62,356 nt of DNA, taken from the NCBI GenBank assembly GCA_902547215.1, contig CACCNI010000001.1, forward strand, positions 92,501 to 154,856, in the 5' to 3' direction. The DNA is from an uncultured Pelagibacteraceae bacterium (GTDB taxonomy: Bacteria > Pseudomonadota > Alphaproteobacteria > Pelagibacterales > Pelagibacteraceae). The number at the start of each line of letters is the position of its first letter. The first letter of the stretch is position 1. Both the position numbers and the translations under genes were made by a program. The notes under the pieces were generated by a model. It saw only the letters and a program-made list of their open reading frames with translations. It had not been told where the DNA came from and searched no databases. This document shows positions 45,061 through 52,886 of the stretch, piece by piece.

Positions 45061-45107
45061 ATTGTATAGGAATAGCAAAGCCAATGGATTTTGTACTCCT
45101 ATACAAT
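45061..45107. other. 11-bp perfect inverted repeat, possible stem-loop RNA
   Basis: ATTGTATAGGA (45061-45071) is repeated inverted as TCCTATACAAT (45097-45107) around a 25-nt loop that itself has CAAA/TTTG pairing. It lies 15 nt after the cspA stop, in the 225-nt gap before tRNA-His. It lacks a T-run on either strand, so a typical Rho-independent terminator is not supported. It could be a 3' stabiliser, a small RNA or a protein site. The rest of the gap (44898-45060) holds nothing I can identify, though 44951-45000 is less AT-rich than its surroundings. Confidence 0.55.
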
Positions 45108-45122
45108 AATGATGAATTAGAA

Positions 45123-45332
45123 TTAAGAGGTTTTTTGCAGTTTTACTGCGGCAGGACCTTTTTCTCCGTCTTCAACTTCAAATGTAATTTCGTCACCTTC
45201 GTTTAAGAATCTTAAACCAGCTTCTCTAACAGCAGAAGCATGTACGAATACATCTTTTTCTTTATCTTCTCGTTCAATGAAACCATAACCTTTTTTTCCA
45301 TTAAACCACTTTACTTTACCTTTTAGACTCAT
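45123..45332 (-). CDS. cold-shock-domain protein (CspA family)
   Basis: A 69-aa single-stranded nucleic-acid-binding protein with RNP1 GYGFIER (KGYGFI) and RNP2 VFVHASAV. Such proteins act as RNA chaperones. The 5' region (45333-45441, about 109 nt) is long for this compact genome, as is usual for csp mRNAs, and contains a small hairpin. Family members are numerous, so no gene number is given. Confidence 0.96.
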   Translation of the reverse strand: MSLKGKVKWFNGKKGYGFIEREDKEKDVFVHASAVREAGLRFLNEGDEITFEVEDGEKGPAAVKLQKTS

Positions 45333-45356
45333 TTTACTCTTTCTTTATTAGTTTAT

Positions 45357-45372
45357 CTTTGTTTATACAAAG
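45357..45372 (-). other. hairpin in the cold-shock gene 5' region
   Basis: CTTTGT and ACAAAG pair across a 4-nt loop, 24 nt before the start codon. A leader structure of this kind could affect temperature-dependent translation. With six A/T-rich pairs it is weak, and its role is speculative. Confidence 0.35.
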
Positions 45373-45441
45373 AATGTGTTTTGTTATTAGATTTCCAAAT
45401 TAGATGCAAGTGATTTAATTGTCTATTATTGAGCTTTTTGG

Positions 45442-45516
45442 TGGTGGCCTTGGTAAGAATCGCACTTACGACACATACCTTTTCAGGGTACTGCTCTACT
45501 ACTGAGCTACAAGGCC
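45442..45516 (-). tRNA. tRNA-Phe(GAA)
   Basis: Acceptor GGCCTTG, D arm GCTC/GAGC, anticodon arm GTACC-CTGAAAA-GGTAT (anticodon GAA), T arm GTAAG/CTTAC, discriminator A and encoded CCA (45442-45444). Its 5' end is separated from the infA stop codon by a single nucleotide (45517) on the same strand, so it is probably cut by RNase P out of the infA transcript. Confidence 0.96.
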
Positions 45517-45517
45517 A

Positions 45518-45733
45518 TTAAAATCTAAATGTTATACGACCCTTTGTAAGATCATATGGAGTTACTTCTACAGTAACATTGTCTCCCTGCAAAACTCTAA
45601 TTCTGTTTTTTCTTAATTTTCCAGCTGTATGCGCTGTAACAATGTGATTATTTTCTAATTTGACCCTAAACATTGCATTGGGCAATAGGTCTATAACCTT
45701 TCCTTTAAATTCTAAAGAGTCTTGTTTTGACAA
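45518..45733 (-). CDS. infA: translation initiation factor IF-1
   Basis: A 71-aa OB-fold protein that occupies the ribosomal A site in initiation. The sequence is typical ([48 protein letters not shown]). Its start codon is TTG (45731-45733). It follows hisD by 2 nt and ends 1 nt before tRNA-Phe. In other Alphaproteobacteria two or more small genes separate hisD and infA; here they are gone. Confidence 0.97.
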   Translation of the reverse strand: MSKQDSLEFKGKVIDLLPNAMFRVKLENNHIVTAHTAGKLRKNRIRVLQGDNVTVEVTPYDLTKGRITFRF

Positions 45734-45735
45734 AT

Positions 45736-47022
45736 TTATAATTCTCCTAATCTTTTTTTAATTGATTTAGCATGTCCATCTAAACCTTCATTAGTTGCAA
45801 GAGTTATAACTGATGGACCAAGAGTTTCAATACCCTTTTTTGATAAATTTATGTATGAAATTTTTTTAATGAACTCTGAAACACTTAATCCACTTGAGTA
45901 TTTACTGGTCATATTAGTTGGAAGAACATGATTAGTGCCCGGTACTCCATAATCTGTCATTGCCATCACTGCATATTTTCCTAAGCAAATAGAACCAGCA
46001 TTCTTAATTTTTGGAATTAAAGACTTATAATTTTTTATATTTAACTCTAAGTGCTCTGGGCCCACCTTATTAATTATTTCTGCAATTCTATTTTCTGAAT
46101 TTTCGTAGATGAGTATGCCATTCGTCATTAAACTTTTTTTTGCAATTGAGCTTCTCGAAATGCTTTTAAGTTGATTTGTTATTTCATTCTTAGTTTTTTT
46201 TAGAATGTTTTTATCTTTTGAAATTAAAATACACTGGGCGAGAGTATCATGTTCAGCTTGAGCAATTAAATCACTTGCCAACCATTCTGGATTAGATTTG
46301 TTGTCACAGACAACTAAAACTTCTGAAGGTCCAGCTGTCATTGACTCAATACCTATATCCCCAAAGACCTCTTTTTTTGCTGAAGCAACATATGAATTTC
46401 CTGGTCCTACAATTTTATTTACAGATTTAATTGATTTAGTTCCATATGCGGCAGCTGCAATTGCTGAAGGGCCGCCAATAGAATAAATTTCTTTAATTTT
46501 ACATTTTCTTGCAGCATACAAAACTGCAGCGTTTTGCTTTCCCTTATAACCAGGATTTATCATTACGATTCTTTTAACTCCTGCTACAATTGCAGGTATC
46601 GTGCTCATTAAAACACTTGATGGATAGGAAACTTTTGAACCTGGAACATAGATGGCAACAGACTCGAGTGGAACATATTTATATTTCACTTTATTTTGAT
46701 ACTTATCAATATAAGAGACATCTTTGAACTTTTGAAGTGAATGAAATTTATAAATTCTATTATAAGCTGCATCTATCGCTTTTTTTACTTTTTGGTCTAA
46801 GGATTTAATTGAGTCTTTTATTTTTTTTGAGTTCGGAATAATTGTCTTATTTTTATTAAATTTTTTCTCATATTTTACTAGGGCTTTATCTCCATTTTTT
46901 CTTACATCTTTAATTATATTTTTTACTGAAATATAATCTGATCGAAGCTTATTTTTTCTTTTAGAAAGAAGATTATCCAACAATTTATCAAAATTCTTAT
47001 TTTTAGCAGAAATTACTTTCAT
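45736..47022 (-). CDS. hisD: histidinol dehydrogenase
   Basis: A 428-aa NAD-dependent zinc enzyme for the last two steps of histidine synthesis. Signatures: the [12 protein letters not shown] region, [19 protein letters not shown], IDxxAGPSE as [11 protein letters not shown], and [10 protein letters not shown]; catalytic His-Glu in GPEHLE. It is part of dcd-murA-DUF2948-hisD-infA, an order kept from other Alphaproteobacteria. The separate hisG-hisZ-hisS unit lies 3 kb away. Confidence 0.96.
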   Translation of the reverse strand: MKVISAKNKNFDKLLDNLLSKRKNKLRSDYISVKNIIKDVRKNGDKALVKYEKKFNKNKTIIPNSKKIKDSIKSLDQKVKKAIDAAYNRIYKFHSLQKFKDVSYIDKYQNKVKYKYVPLESVAIYVPGSKVSYPSSVLMSTIPAIVAGVKRIVMINPGYKGKQNAAVLYAARKCKIKEIYSIGGPSAIAAAAYGTKSIKSVNKIVGPGNSYVASAKKEVFGDIGIESMTAGPSEVLVVCDNKSNPEWLASDLIAQAEHDTLAQCILISKDKNILKKTKNEITNQLKSISRSSIAKKSLMTNGILIYENSENRIAEIINKVGPEHLELNIKNYKSLIPKIKNAGSICLGKYAVMAMTDYGVPGTNHVLPTNMTSKYSSGLSVSEFIKKISYINLSKKGIETLGPSVITLATNEGLDGHAKSIKKRLGEL

Positions 47023-47023
47023 T

Positions 47024-47413
47024 TTATTTCTTTTTTAAATCCTCCAATGTTACCTCTATAATTTCAGAATACAGGGTTATAAAACGATTATCTGAAAATA
47101 ACAAATTAATTTCATATTGTTTATCAATTTTCATTACATCTATTCCCATCAACTTTAATTTCAGTTTGCTATCTTTTTGATCAATATTTTTTGCTGCTAC
47201 ATTTTCTATAAATTCAAATTTACAAACACTTATAATGTTGCTTTTTTTGTTATCTTTCAGGGATTTTCGATTTAAAGATAGTAAAAATATTTTATTTTTT
47301 TTAAGATATTTAATCTCTGAAACGCTTGTGGTTGAGTCCTCACAGTATGTAGAAATTATATTTAAACCATTGAGATCTCTTGCTAATATTTTGGATAAAA
47401 AATTTTTGACCAT
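47024..47413 (-). CDS. DUF2948 protein
   Basis: A 129-aa protein of the alphaproteobacterial DUF2948 family, recognised mainly from its invariable place between murA and hisD and from the pattern ISTYCEDSTTSVSEIKYLKKN near the start. It overlaps murA by 1 nt and hisD starts 1 nt after it. Function unknown. Confidence 0.8.
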   Translation of the reverse strand: MVKNFLSKILARDLNGLNIISTYCEDSTTSVSEIKYLKKNKIFLLSLNRKSLKDNKKSNIISVCKFEFIENVAAKNIDQKDSKLKLKLMGIDVMKIDKQYEINLLFSDNRFITLYSEIIEVTLEDLKKK

Positions 47414-48681
47414 TATTTTTTCATTTTTACTTTAATACCAAGTTCTCTTAATTTAAGTTGAAGGTTTGAGTACCCTCTTAATCCATGATAAATTCTTGAT
47501 ATTGTTGATGATCCCTTTGCTACGATTGCGCCCAATATTATTGAGAAAGTAGTTCTAAGATCAGATGAAATACAATCAGCAGAGTTCAATTTTTTTTCTC
47601 CCTTGATTATTGCAAAGTTTTTTTTGATTTTTATATCTGCTCCCATTCTATTAAGTTCGGGGACAGCCATAAATCTGTTTGTAAAAATCGTCTCCTCAAT
47701 TTTACTTTGCCCAAATATTTTAGTCAAAACAGGTATCAAAATGGGCAAACAATCTGTTGCAAATCCAGGCCATGGTCCAGTTTTGACGTTTATAGGTTTT
47801 AATTTTTTAATTGTATTTAATTTTATAGAATTTTTACTTACGCCAACTTTAAAACCTATTTTTTTTAAAATCTTTAATTCTGAAGGTAAAAATTTCGGAT
47901 TTATATTCACCACCTTTACACTTCCCTTGGTAATTGCTCCAACACATAGATAACTAAATGCTTCTATCCTATCACCAATAATTTTATGATTGCCACTTAA
48001 TAGCTCTTTAACACCTTTAATTTTTAAAGATCTTTTGCCAATAAACTTTATATTTGCGCCTGAGTTGTTTAGGAATTTTATAAGATCTGTTACCTCAGGT
48101 TCTAAAGATATATTTTTTAAAACATGAGAACCTCTTACAAAAACTGAAGACATGATTAAATTAGACGTGCCTGTAACTGTAATTTTTGGAAACTTATAGC
48201 TCTTACCTACCAAACCATTCTTTGAAGATATTTTCACATATCCCTTTTCCAAAACGTGTTTAGCCCCTAAACTTTTGAAACCTTCGAGATGCCAAGATGT
48301 ATCACGAATTCCTAATGCACAACCTCCTCCTTGAGCAACTCTTATGTTTTTCTTTGGATATCTTCCAAGTAAGGAGCCCATGGTTAGAACCCCTGCTCGC
48401 ATTGTAGATACCAAGTTATAGGGAACAGTTAATTTATGATCCTTTTTATTTGTTATAATCATAATCTTTTTTTTCTCTAAAATTTTTACTTTAGAGCCTA
48501 AGGAAATTAAAAGATCTTTCATTGTAAGAACGTCTTGAACTAAAGGAACATTTCTTAAAATTACCTCTTTTTTAAAAAGAATAGATGCCGCCATAAGAGG
48601 AAGGCATGAGTTTTTTGCACCACTTATATTTACTATTCCATTTACGGCTTTGCTTGGGCCATTAATTATAAATTTTTTCAT
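47413..48681 (-). CDS. murA: UDP-N-acetylglucosamine 1-carboxyvinyltransferase
   Basis: A 422-aa enzyme for the first committed step of peptidoglycan synthesis. SGAKNSCLPLMAA at the start, the catalytic Cys in GGGCALGIR (about residue 120), GPWPGFATDCLP and LRTTFSIILGAIVAKG are visible; the Cys keeps fosfomycin sensitivity likely. It follows dcd by 1 nt. Confidence 0.96.
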   Translation of the reverse strand: MKKFIINGPSKAVNGIVNISGAKNSCLPLMAASILFKKEVILRNVPLVQDVLTMKDLLISLGSKVKILEKKKIMIITNKKDHKLTVPYNLVSTMRAGVLTMGSLLGRYPKKNIRVAQGGGCALGIRDTSWHLEGFKSLGAKHVLEKGYVKISSKNGLVGKSYKFPKITVTGTSNLIMSSVFVRGSHVLKNISLEPEVTDLIKFLNNSGANIKFIGKRSLKIKGVKELLSGNHKIIGDRIEAFSYLCVGAITKGSVKVVNINPKFLPSELKILKKIGFKVGVSKNSIKLNTIKKLKPINVKTGPWPGFATDCLPILIPVLTKIFGQSKIEETIFTNRFMAVPELNRMGADIKIKKNFAIIKGEKKLNSADCISSDLRTTFSIILGAIVAKGSSTISRIYHGLRGYSNLQLKLRELGIKVKMKK

Positions 48682-48682
48682 A

Positions 48683-49234
48683 CTATTTTGATTTTGCTAA
48701 AGTAATACCAACTTGACCTTGATATTTTCCTTTTCTATCAGAATAGGATACCTCTGGCTGATCTCCACTGAAGAACAAAATTTGCGCTGCTCCACTATTT
48801 GCATACAATTTTATGGAGTTGCTTGTATGATTTGAAAATTCTAAAACTAAGTTGCCATGCCAACCTGCTTCTAAAACTGTGGGGGGAGTTCCAAGTCCAC
48901 ATCTTGCGTAAGTACTCTTGGCAGTTACTAATCCAGTTACATTTCTTGGCATTTTAAAATACTCAAGACTACTTGCCAGTGCGAAAGAATTTGGAGGAAT
49001 TAAAATAGACTCTTCACCTTTAATAGTTATAAAATTGTCCTCACTAAAATTCTTTGGGTCAGCTGTAGCTCCTTTTATATTTGTAAAAATTTTGAATTCA
49101 GAGCCGCATCTTAAGTCATAACCAAATGAGTTAAGTCCATGACTAATGCCTTTTGATACACTTTCACTCACAAATGGACTTATCATCTCCTCTTTTTCTG
49201 CAAGTTCTTTAATTTGTTTATCGTTTAGAATCAT
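48683..49234 (-). CDS. dcd: dCTP deaminase
   Basis: A 183-aa trimeric deaminase converting dCTP to dUTP for thymidylate supply. Motifs SYDLRCGSEF (as NSFGYDLRCGSEF), ILIPPNSFALA, KSTYARCGLG and EAGWHGNLVLEFSNH with the catalytic Glu are present. The upstream 37-aa ORF overlaps its first codons by 17 nt. Confidence 0.95.
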   Translation of the reverse strand: MILNDKQIKELAEKEEMISPFVSESVSKGISHGLNSFGYDLRCGSEFKIFTNIKGATADPKNFSEDNFITIKGEESILIPPNSFALASSLEYFKMPRNVTGLVTAKSTYARCGLGTPPTVLEAGWHGNLVLEFSNHTSNSIKLYANSGAAQILFFSGDQPEVSYSDRKGKYQGQVGITLAKSK

Positions 49235-49331
49235 TTTTTTGGTTTTTTCGTTTGTGAATTTTTCTTTTCCTTAAATTTTTTCTAAGTGCTTTCTCGAGAT
49301 CAAGCTTAGAAGGCTTTCTTTTAGAATTCAT
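49218..49331 (-). CDS. 37-aa highly basic microprotein (candidate)
   Basis: An ATG ORF of 37 codons (begins MNSKRKPSKLDLEKALRKNL) made mostly of Lys, Arg and Asn, with a short helical LDLEKALRKNL stretch. It fills the 105-nt space between the neighbouring ORF and dcd and overlaps dcd by 17 nt. The charge suggests RNA or ribosome contact. I do not recognise the family. Confidence 0.5.
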   Translation of the reverse strand: MNSKRKPSKLDLEKALRKNLRKRKIHKRKNQKNDSKR

Positions 49332-49339
49332 TAAAAAGA

Positions 49340-49534
49340 TTATTTTTTCTCAGGATTGGTAAGATGCTCCAAAGTAACAACTTGATCAATTGGTATTGTC
49401 TTATCCTCAGATTTATTTGTTCCCTGCTTAGATTGTTTTTTGGCTCTTCGCTCAGCTAATTTCTTTTCTCTTTTAGCTTGCTTCTCCATTGCTTTAGCGC
49501 CTCTTGTAGATTTATAATCGTAGTGAATTCCCAT
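49340..49534 (-). CDS. 64-aa basic protein of unknown function
   Basis: A small charged protein that starts MGIHYDYKSTRGAKAMEKQA and contains an Ala/Arg/Lys coiled stretch (REKKLAERRAKKQSK). I chose the ATG at 49534; a longer reading from 49675 would run antisense through tRNA-Thr. It heads the leftward unit toward dcd-murA. Function unknown. Confidence 0.6.
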   Translation of the reverse strand: MGIHYDYKSTRGAKAMEKQAKREKKLAERRAKKQSKQGTNKSEDKTIPIDQVVTLEHLTNPEKK

Positions 49535-49588
49535 AAAGTTACCGAAAATTATTATAGACTTATTAAAATAAAAAATTAAGTCAAAAAT

Positions 49589-49617
49589 TTGAATTTTATC
49601 GATTTTTACACTATTTT
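49589..49617 (+). promoter_or_regulatory. possible promoter of tRNA-Thr
   Basis: TTGAAT (49589-49594) and TATTTT (49612-49617) are 17 nt apart and end 9 nt before the tRNA 5' base, a good geometry. The hexamers are imperfect in an AT-rich background. Confidence 0.4.
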
Positions 49618-49626
49618 TATTTATTT

Positions 49627-49701
49627 GCCCTTGTAGTTTTAGTGTTAAAACAGGCCCTTGGTAAGGGTCAGTCATGAGTTAGATTCTCATCGAGGGCACC
49701 A
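49627..49701 (+). tRNA. tRNA-Thr(GGT) with unusual D-loop/T-loop
   Basis: All four stems form: acceptor GCCCTTG/CGAGGGC, D stem GTTT/AAAC, anticodon arm GGCCC-TTGGTAA-GGGTC (anticodon GGT), T stem ATGAG/CTCAT; A73 and CCA are encoded. The loops are odd. The T-loop is TTAGATT, with A at position 56 instead of C, and the D-loop is TAGTGTTA, with T at position 19 instead of G. Position 14 is T rather than A. The anticodon arm core CCCTTGGTAAGGG equals that of E. coli tRNA-Thr. Its 3' end directly abuts the stop codon of the opposing TVP38 gene. Confidence 0.85.
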
Positions 49702-50424
49702 TTATTTTTTAAAGAAAAATTTTCTTAAAATAAATGTCAGAACGAACAAAAATATTATAGCTGATATTGGTAAATAAATTTCTTGAGTTTTTAAAAGATC
49801 TAATATTTTAGGTAATTCATCATTTTCATATATTTTCTTTTCTAAAGCTGATCCTAATGAACAAACAATAAATGCTTGAATAATTACTCCAAGTAAGGTT
49901 CCAAAAAAATAGTTTTTTAATTTTACATCAAATAATACAGGTATTAAATTTTGTATCTGTGTCGGAATACCACCAAGAAACCTAAGGAGGCCGACCGCTA
50001 AAAGCTGATTGTTTCTTATTTTGTCATTAAGATATTGATACTTATTTTGTATTTTTTCAATGATATAGTTTTTAAAAAAATAATTAGCAACTATAAAAGT
50101 TACGCTAGATCCTAAAGCAAAAGTTAACGAAAAAATTAAAGTTCCAAAGTAAGGTCCGAAAATATATCCACAAATCAACCCTAATGGAGACCCAAATCCT
50201 TGAAGTAAAGAAATCCAAACAATTCCAAATATAATAAATACAAAAGATGAGAATATTATATTATTTTGTTTAAAATTTATTAGATGCTCACTATTTGATT
50301 TGAGAAAACTATATGAAGTTAACTCCTCAATACTTATATAATTTAACAAGAAGTATAAAAATAATCCCAGGAATATAATATAGGCTAAACCTAACAATAT
50401 TTTTACATTTTTCATAGTTTGCAT
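49702..50424 (-). CDS. TVP38/TMEM64-family (DedA-like) membrane protein
   Basis: A 240-aa protein with about five hydrophobic helices. The VTT/SNARE-associated signature is in the middle: GSPLGLICGYIFGPYFGTL followed by GSSVTFIVANYFF, and LRFLGGIPTQIQNLIPVLF. DedA-like proteins affect lipid carrier recycling and envelope stability; the substrate here is unknown. Divergent from rpmH. Confidence 0.88.
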   Translation of the reverse strand: MQTMKNVKILLGLAYIIFLGLFLYFLLNYISIEELTSYSFLKSNSEHLINFKQNNIIFSSFVFIIFGIVWISLLQGFGSPLGLICGYIFGPYFGTLIFSLTFALGSSVTFIVANYFFKNYIIEKIQNKYQYLNDKIRNNQLLAVGLLRFLGGIPTQIQNLIPVLFDVKLKNYFFGTLLGVIIQAFIVCSLGSALEKKIYENDELPKILDLLKTQEIYLPISAIIFLFVLTFILRKFFFKK

Positions 50425-50446
50425 ATTATAGATTTTACATTATAAG
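50419..50446 (+). promoter_or_regulatory. possible promoter of rpmH-rnpA-yidC run
   Basis: TTGCAT (50419-50424) and TATAAG (50441-50446) with a 16-nt spacer, about 35 nt before rpmH. It overlaps the start codon of the opposite TVP38 gene. Tentative. Confidence 0.35.
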
Positions 50447-50481
50447 TACTTAAATTTTTAATACTAGATAATTAAAATCTT

Positions 50482-50616
50482 ATGAAAAGAACTTATCAAC
50501 CAAGTAAACTCGTCAGAAAAAGACGCCACGGATTTAGATCAAAAATGAAGACAAAAGGTGGAAAAAAACTTCTTGCCAGAAGAAGAAAAAAAGGTCGAAA
50601 AAAACTTACTGTTTAA
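50482..50616 (+). CDS. rpmH: 50S ribosomal protein L34
   Basis: A 44-aa L34 ([20 protein letters not shown] at the start, basic to the end), nearly all of which matches the bacterial consensus. Its stop overlaps the rnpA start (TAATG). rpmH-rnpA-yidD-yidC is the classic origin-proximal order, but dnaA is not next to it here. Confidence 0.97.
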   Translation: MKRTYQPSKLVRKRRHGFRSKMKTKGGKKLLARRRKKGRKKLTV

Positions 50617-50957
50617 TGAATATTAAAATAAAAAGTCTCTCAAAGAATGAGGACTTTAAAAAACTCCTTCATGGAAAAAAAATTTCTAATCCATATCTAA
50701 CAATTTTTTTTAAAAAGATTCCTGATAAAAAAAATACATGTCTAAATATTAGTTTTGTGGCAAAAAAGAAAATGGGTAAAGCTGTTGATCGAAATAAGAT
50801 AAAAAGAAGGCTCAAAAATATGACATATGCAATAACTAAAATAGCTAAATTAAATCTTAACTTTTCTTATTTAGTTCTTGCAAAAAAAAGTGTTTTAGAG
50901 GAAAAATACGATGAAATTAAAGAGGCATTACAAAAAAGTTTTGAAAAAATAAGTTAA
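50616..50957 (+). CDS. rnpA: ribonuclease P protein component
   Basis: A 113-aa RnpA that helps the RNA subunit of RNase P cleave tRNA 5' leaders. The RNR-type motif is in KMGKAVDRNKIKRRLKN (about residues 52-70). Overlaps rpmH and yidD by 1 nt each. Confidence 0.94.
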   Translation: MNIKIKSLSKNEDFKKLLHGKKISNPYLTIFFKKIPDKKNTCLNISFVAKKKMGKAVDRNKIKRRLKNMTYAITKIAKLNLNFSYLVLAKKSVLEEKYDEIKEALQKSFEKIS

Positions 50958-51214
50958 TGAGGATTTTAATCAAGATAATTATCAAAATAATAAAGTTCTA
51001 TCAGTACCTAATCTCACCTTTGCTGGGTAACAACTGTAGGTATTTACCAACTTGCTCGGAGTATTTTATAGAGTGTTTAAAAGAGTATGGTTTGATAAAA
51101 GGATTTTTCAAAGGTACCAAAAGAGTTTTAAGTTGTCATCCTATAAAATTCCTTGGTGGTGGTGAAGGATTTGAACCAGTTAAAAAAATAAAAATTAAAA
51201 ATGGACTCAAATAA
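50957..51214 (+). CDS. yidD: membrane protein insertion efficiency factor YidD
   Basis: An 85-aa protein with the conserved core YQYLISPLLGNNCRYLPTCS and the second Cys cluster around RVLSCHP. It assists YidC-dependent membrane insertion. Overlaps yidC by 14 nt. Confidence 0.95.
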   Translation: MRILIKIIIKIIKFYQYLISPLLGNNCRYLPTCSEYFIECLKEYGLIKGFFKGTKRVLSCHPIKFLGGGEGFEPVKKIKIKNGLK

Positions 51215-52886
51215 AAATATAATCGCAGCCATATCACTTAGTGCAGCAATAATTGTTTTATGGGCTTTATTTTTTTCACCCTCACCAGAAGATCGAGAAA
51301 AAATTAAGCAAAAAAGAATAGACTCAGTTAAAAGTTTAGATGCTCCAGAGATAGAAAATTCTGAAACTAATAACCTTCTCACAAGAAAAGAGGCTTTAAA
51401 TAAAGATAAAAGAATTGTATTTGAAAACGACAACGTTAAAGGTTCAATTTCTTTAAAAGGCGCAATTATAGACGACTTACTTTTTAAAAATTACAATGAA
51501 AAACTCGAGGGAACAAAAAAGGTGGTATTACTAAATCCAAGAAACGCTTCTAATACATATTATTTAGAAACAGGCTGGGTTACTAATAACAAAAACATTG
51601 ATTTACCAAATAATAAATCAAAATGGAAAGTAGAGGGAAACACAAAACTTTCTCCAGGAAATGACGTTAAATTAATATGGAAAAATGCTCAAGGGTTAGC
51701 TTTTGAAAAGATTATTAGCATTGATAATAAATTTTTATTTACTGTTAATCAAAAAATAAAAAACAATACTAACAAAATTTATAATTTTTATCCTTATAGC
51801 CAAATTATTCGAAAAAATATTCCAAAAGACATAGTTAATTTTTTTATTTTACATGAAGGACCACTTGGGGTGTTTGACGACCAGTTAGTGGAAAAGGATT
51901 ATGATGATGTAATAGACAAAAAATATTCAATCAATGCTGAAAAAGGTTTTCTAGGTATTACTGATAAATATTGGCTTACAAGCTTAATACCAGAAAAGAA
52001 CAAAAATTTTAGAGCGGACTTTGAGTACAGTGAAAAATTTAAAATTAGTTATATAGAAACTGAGGCTCTAGAGGCACAACCTAATAAGCAAATTAGCAAT
52101 AAAGTTGATATTGTTATTGCCGCAAAAGAAGTAGATGTAATTGATGAGTATAATGAGAAGTTAGGATTGTCAAAATTTGACCTTGTCATTGACTGGGGTT
52201 GGTTTTATTGGATTGTAAAACCTTTATTCTTTTTAAATGATTACTTCTTTAAACTTGCAGGAAATTATGGAGTAGCAATTATATTAATAACTGTTTGTTT
52301 AAGATTAGTGTTCTTTCCACTAAATAATTATGCATTTAGATCGATGAGTCGTATGAAAATTTTACAACCCGAAATGGCTCGTCTTAAAGAAGTTCATAAA
52401 GATGATAAGATGAAACTTCAGCAGGCAATAATGCAACTCTATAAGAAAGAAGGAGTTAATCCTGTAAGTGGTTGCGTGCCAATTTTAATTTCAATACCAT
52501 TTTTCTTCGCAATATATAAAATGTTATTTGTAACAATTGAAATGAGACACCAGCCTTTTTTTGGATGGATAAAAGATCTATCTGAGAAGGACCCAACATC
52601 AATTTTCAATTTATTTGGACTGATACCATGGGCACCCCCTGAATTTTTAATCATAGGTGGGTTACCAGTTCTGATGGGCTTAACAATGTGGGCACAACAG
52701 AAACTTAATCCAGCTCCACAAGATGATATACAAAAGAAAATTTTTATGTTTTTTCCCGTTTTTTTAACTGTAATACTTGCACCTTTTCCTTCGGGATTAG
52801 TTCTGTATTGGACGGCCAACAATATTCTTACAATGGCTCAACAGTACGTCATTATGAAGAGAACTACTGTGAAAACCTCCCAATAA
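51201..52886 (+). CDS. yidC: membrane protein insertase YidC
   Basis: A 561-aa Gram-negative-type YidC: N-terminal membrane helix (about 7-25), a large periplasmic beta-sandwich domain (about 60-335), then the conserved five-helix insertase core with NYGVAIILITVCLRLVFFPL, QAIMQLYKKEGVNPVSGCVP and WAQQKL. It inserts inner-membrane proteins alone or with Sec. Its stop codon shares an A with the argB start; engB (yihA), often next, is absent. Confidence 0.96.
   Translation: MDSNKNIIAAISLSAAIIVLWALFFSPSPEDREKIKQKRIDSVKSLDAPEIENSETNNLLTRKEALNKDKRIVFENDNVKGSISLKGAIIDDLLFKNYNEKLEGTKKVVLLNPRNASNTYYLETGWVTNNKNIDLPNNKSKWKVEGNTKLSPGNDVKLIWKNAQGLAFEKIISIDNKFLFTVNQKIKNNTNKIYNFYPYSQIIRKNIPKDIVNFFILHEGPLGVFDDQLVEKDYDDVIDKKYSINAEKGFLGITDKYWLTSLIPEKNKNFRADFEYSEKFKISYIETEALEAQPNKQISNKVDIVIAAKEVDVIDEYNEKLGLSKFDLVIDWGWFYWIVKPLFFLNDYFFKLAGNYGVAIILITVCLRLVFFPLNNYAFRSMSRMKILQPEMARLKEVHKDDKMKLQQAIMQLYKKEGVNPVSGCVPILISIPFFFAIYKMLFVTIEMRHQPFFGWIKDLSEKDPTSIFNLFGLIPWAPPEFLIIGGLPVLMGLTMWAQQKLNPAPQDDIQKKIFMFFPVFLTVILAPFPSGLVLYWTANNILTMAQQYVIMKRTTVKTSQ

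Noticed and set aside
45061..45107. Rho-independent terminator of the cold-shock gene
   Set aside because: The inverted repeat is perfect but there is no T-run on the minus strand after the second arm.
49535..49675. Longer reading of the 64-aa ORF from 49675
   Set aside because: It would be antisense through tRNA-Thr; the Met at 49534 starts the charged, regular part of the protein.
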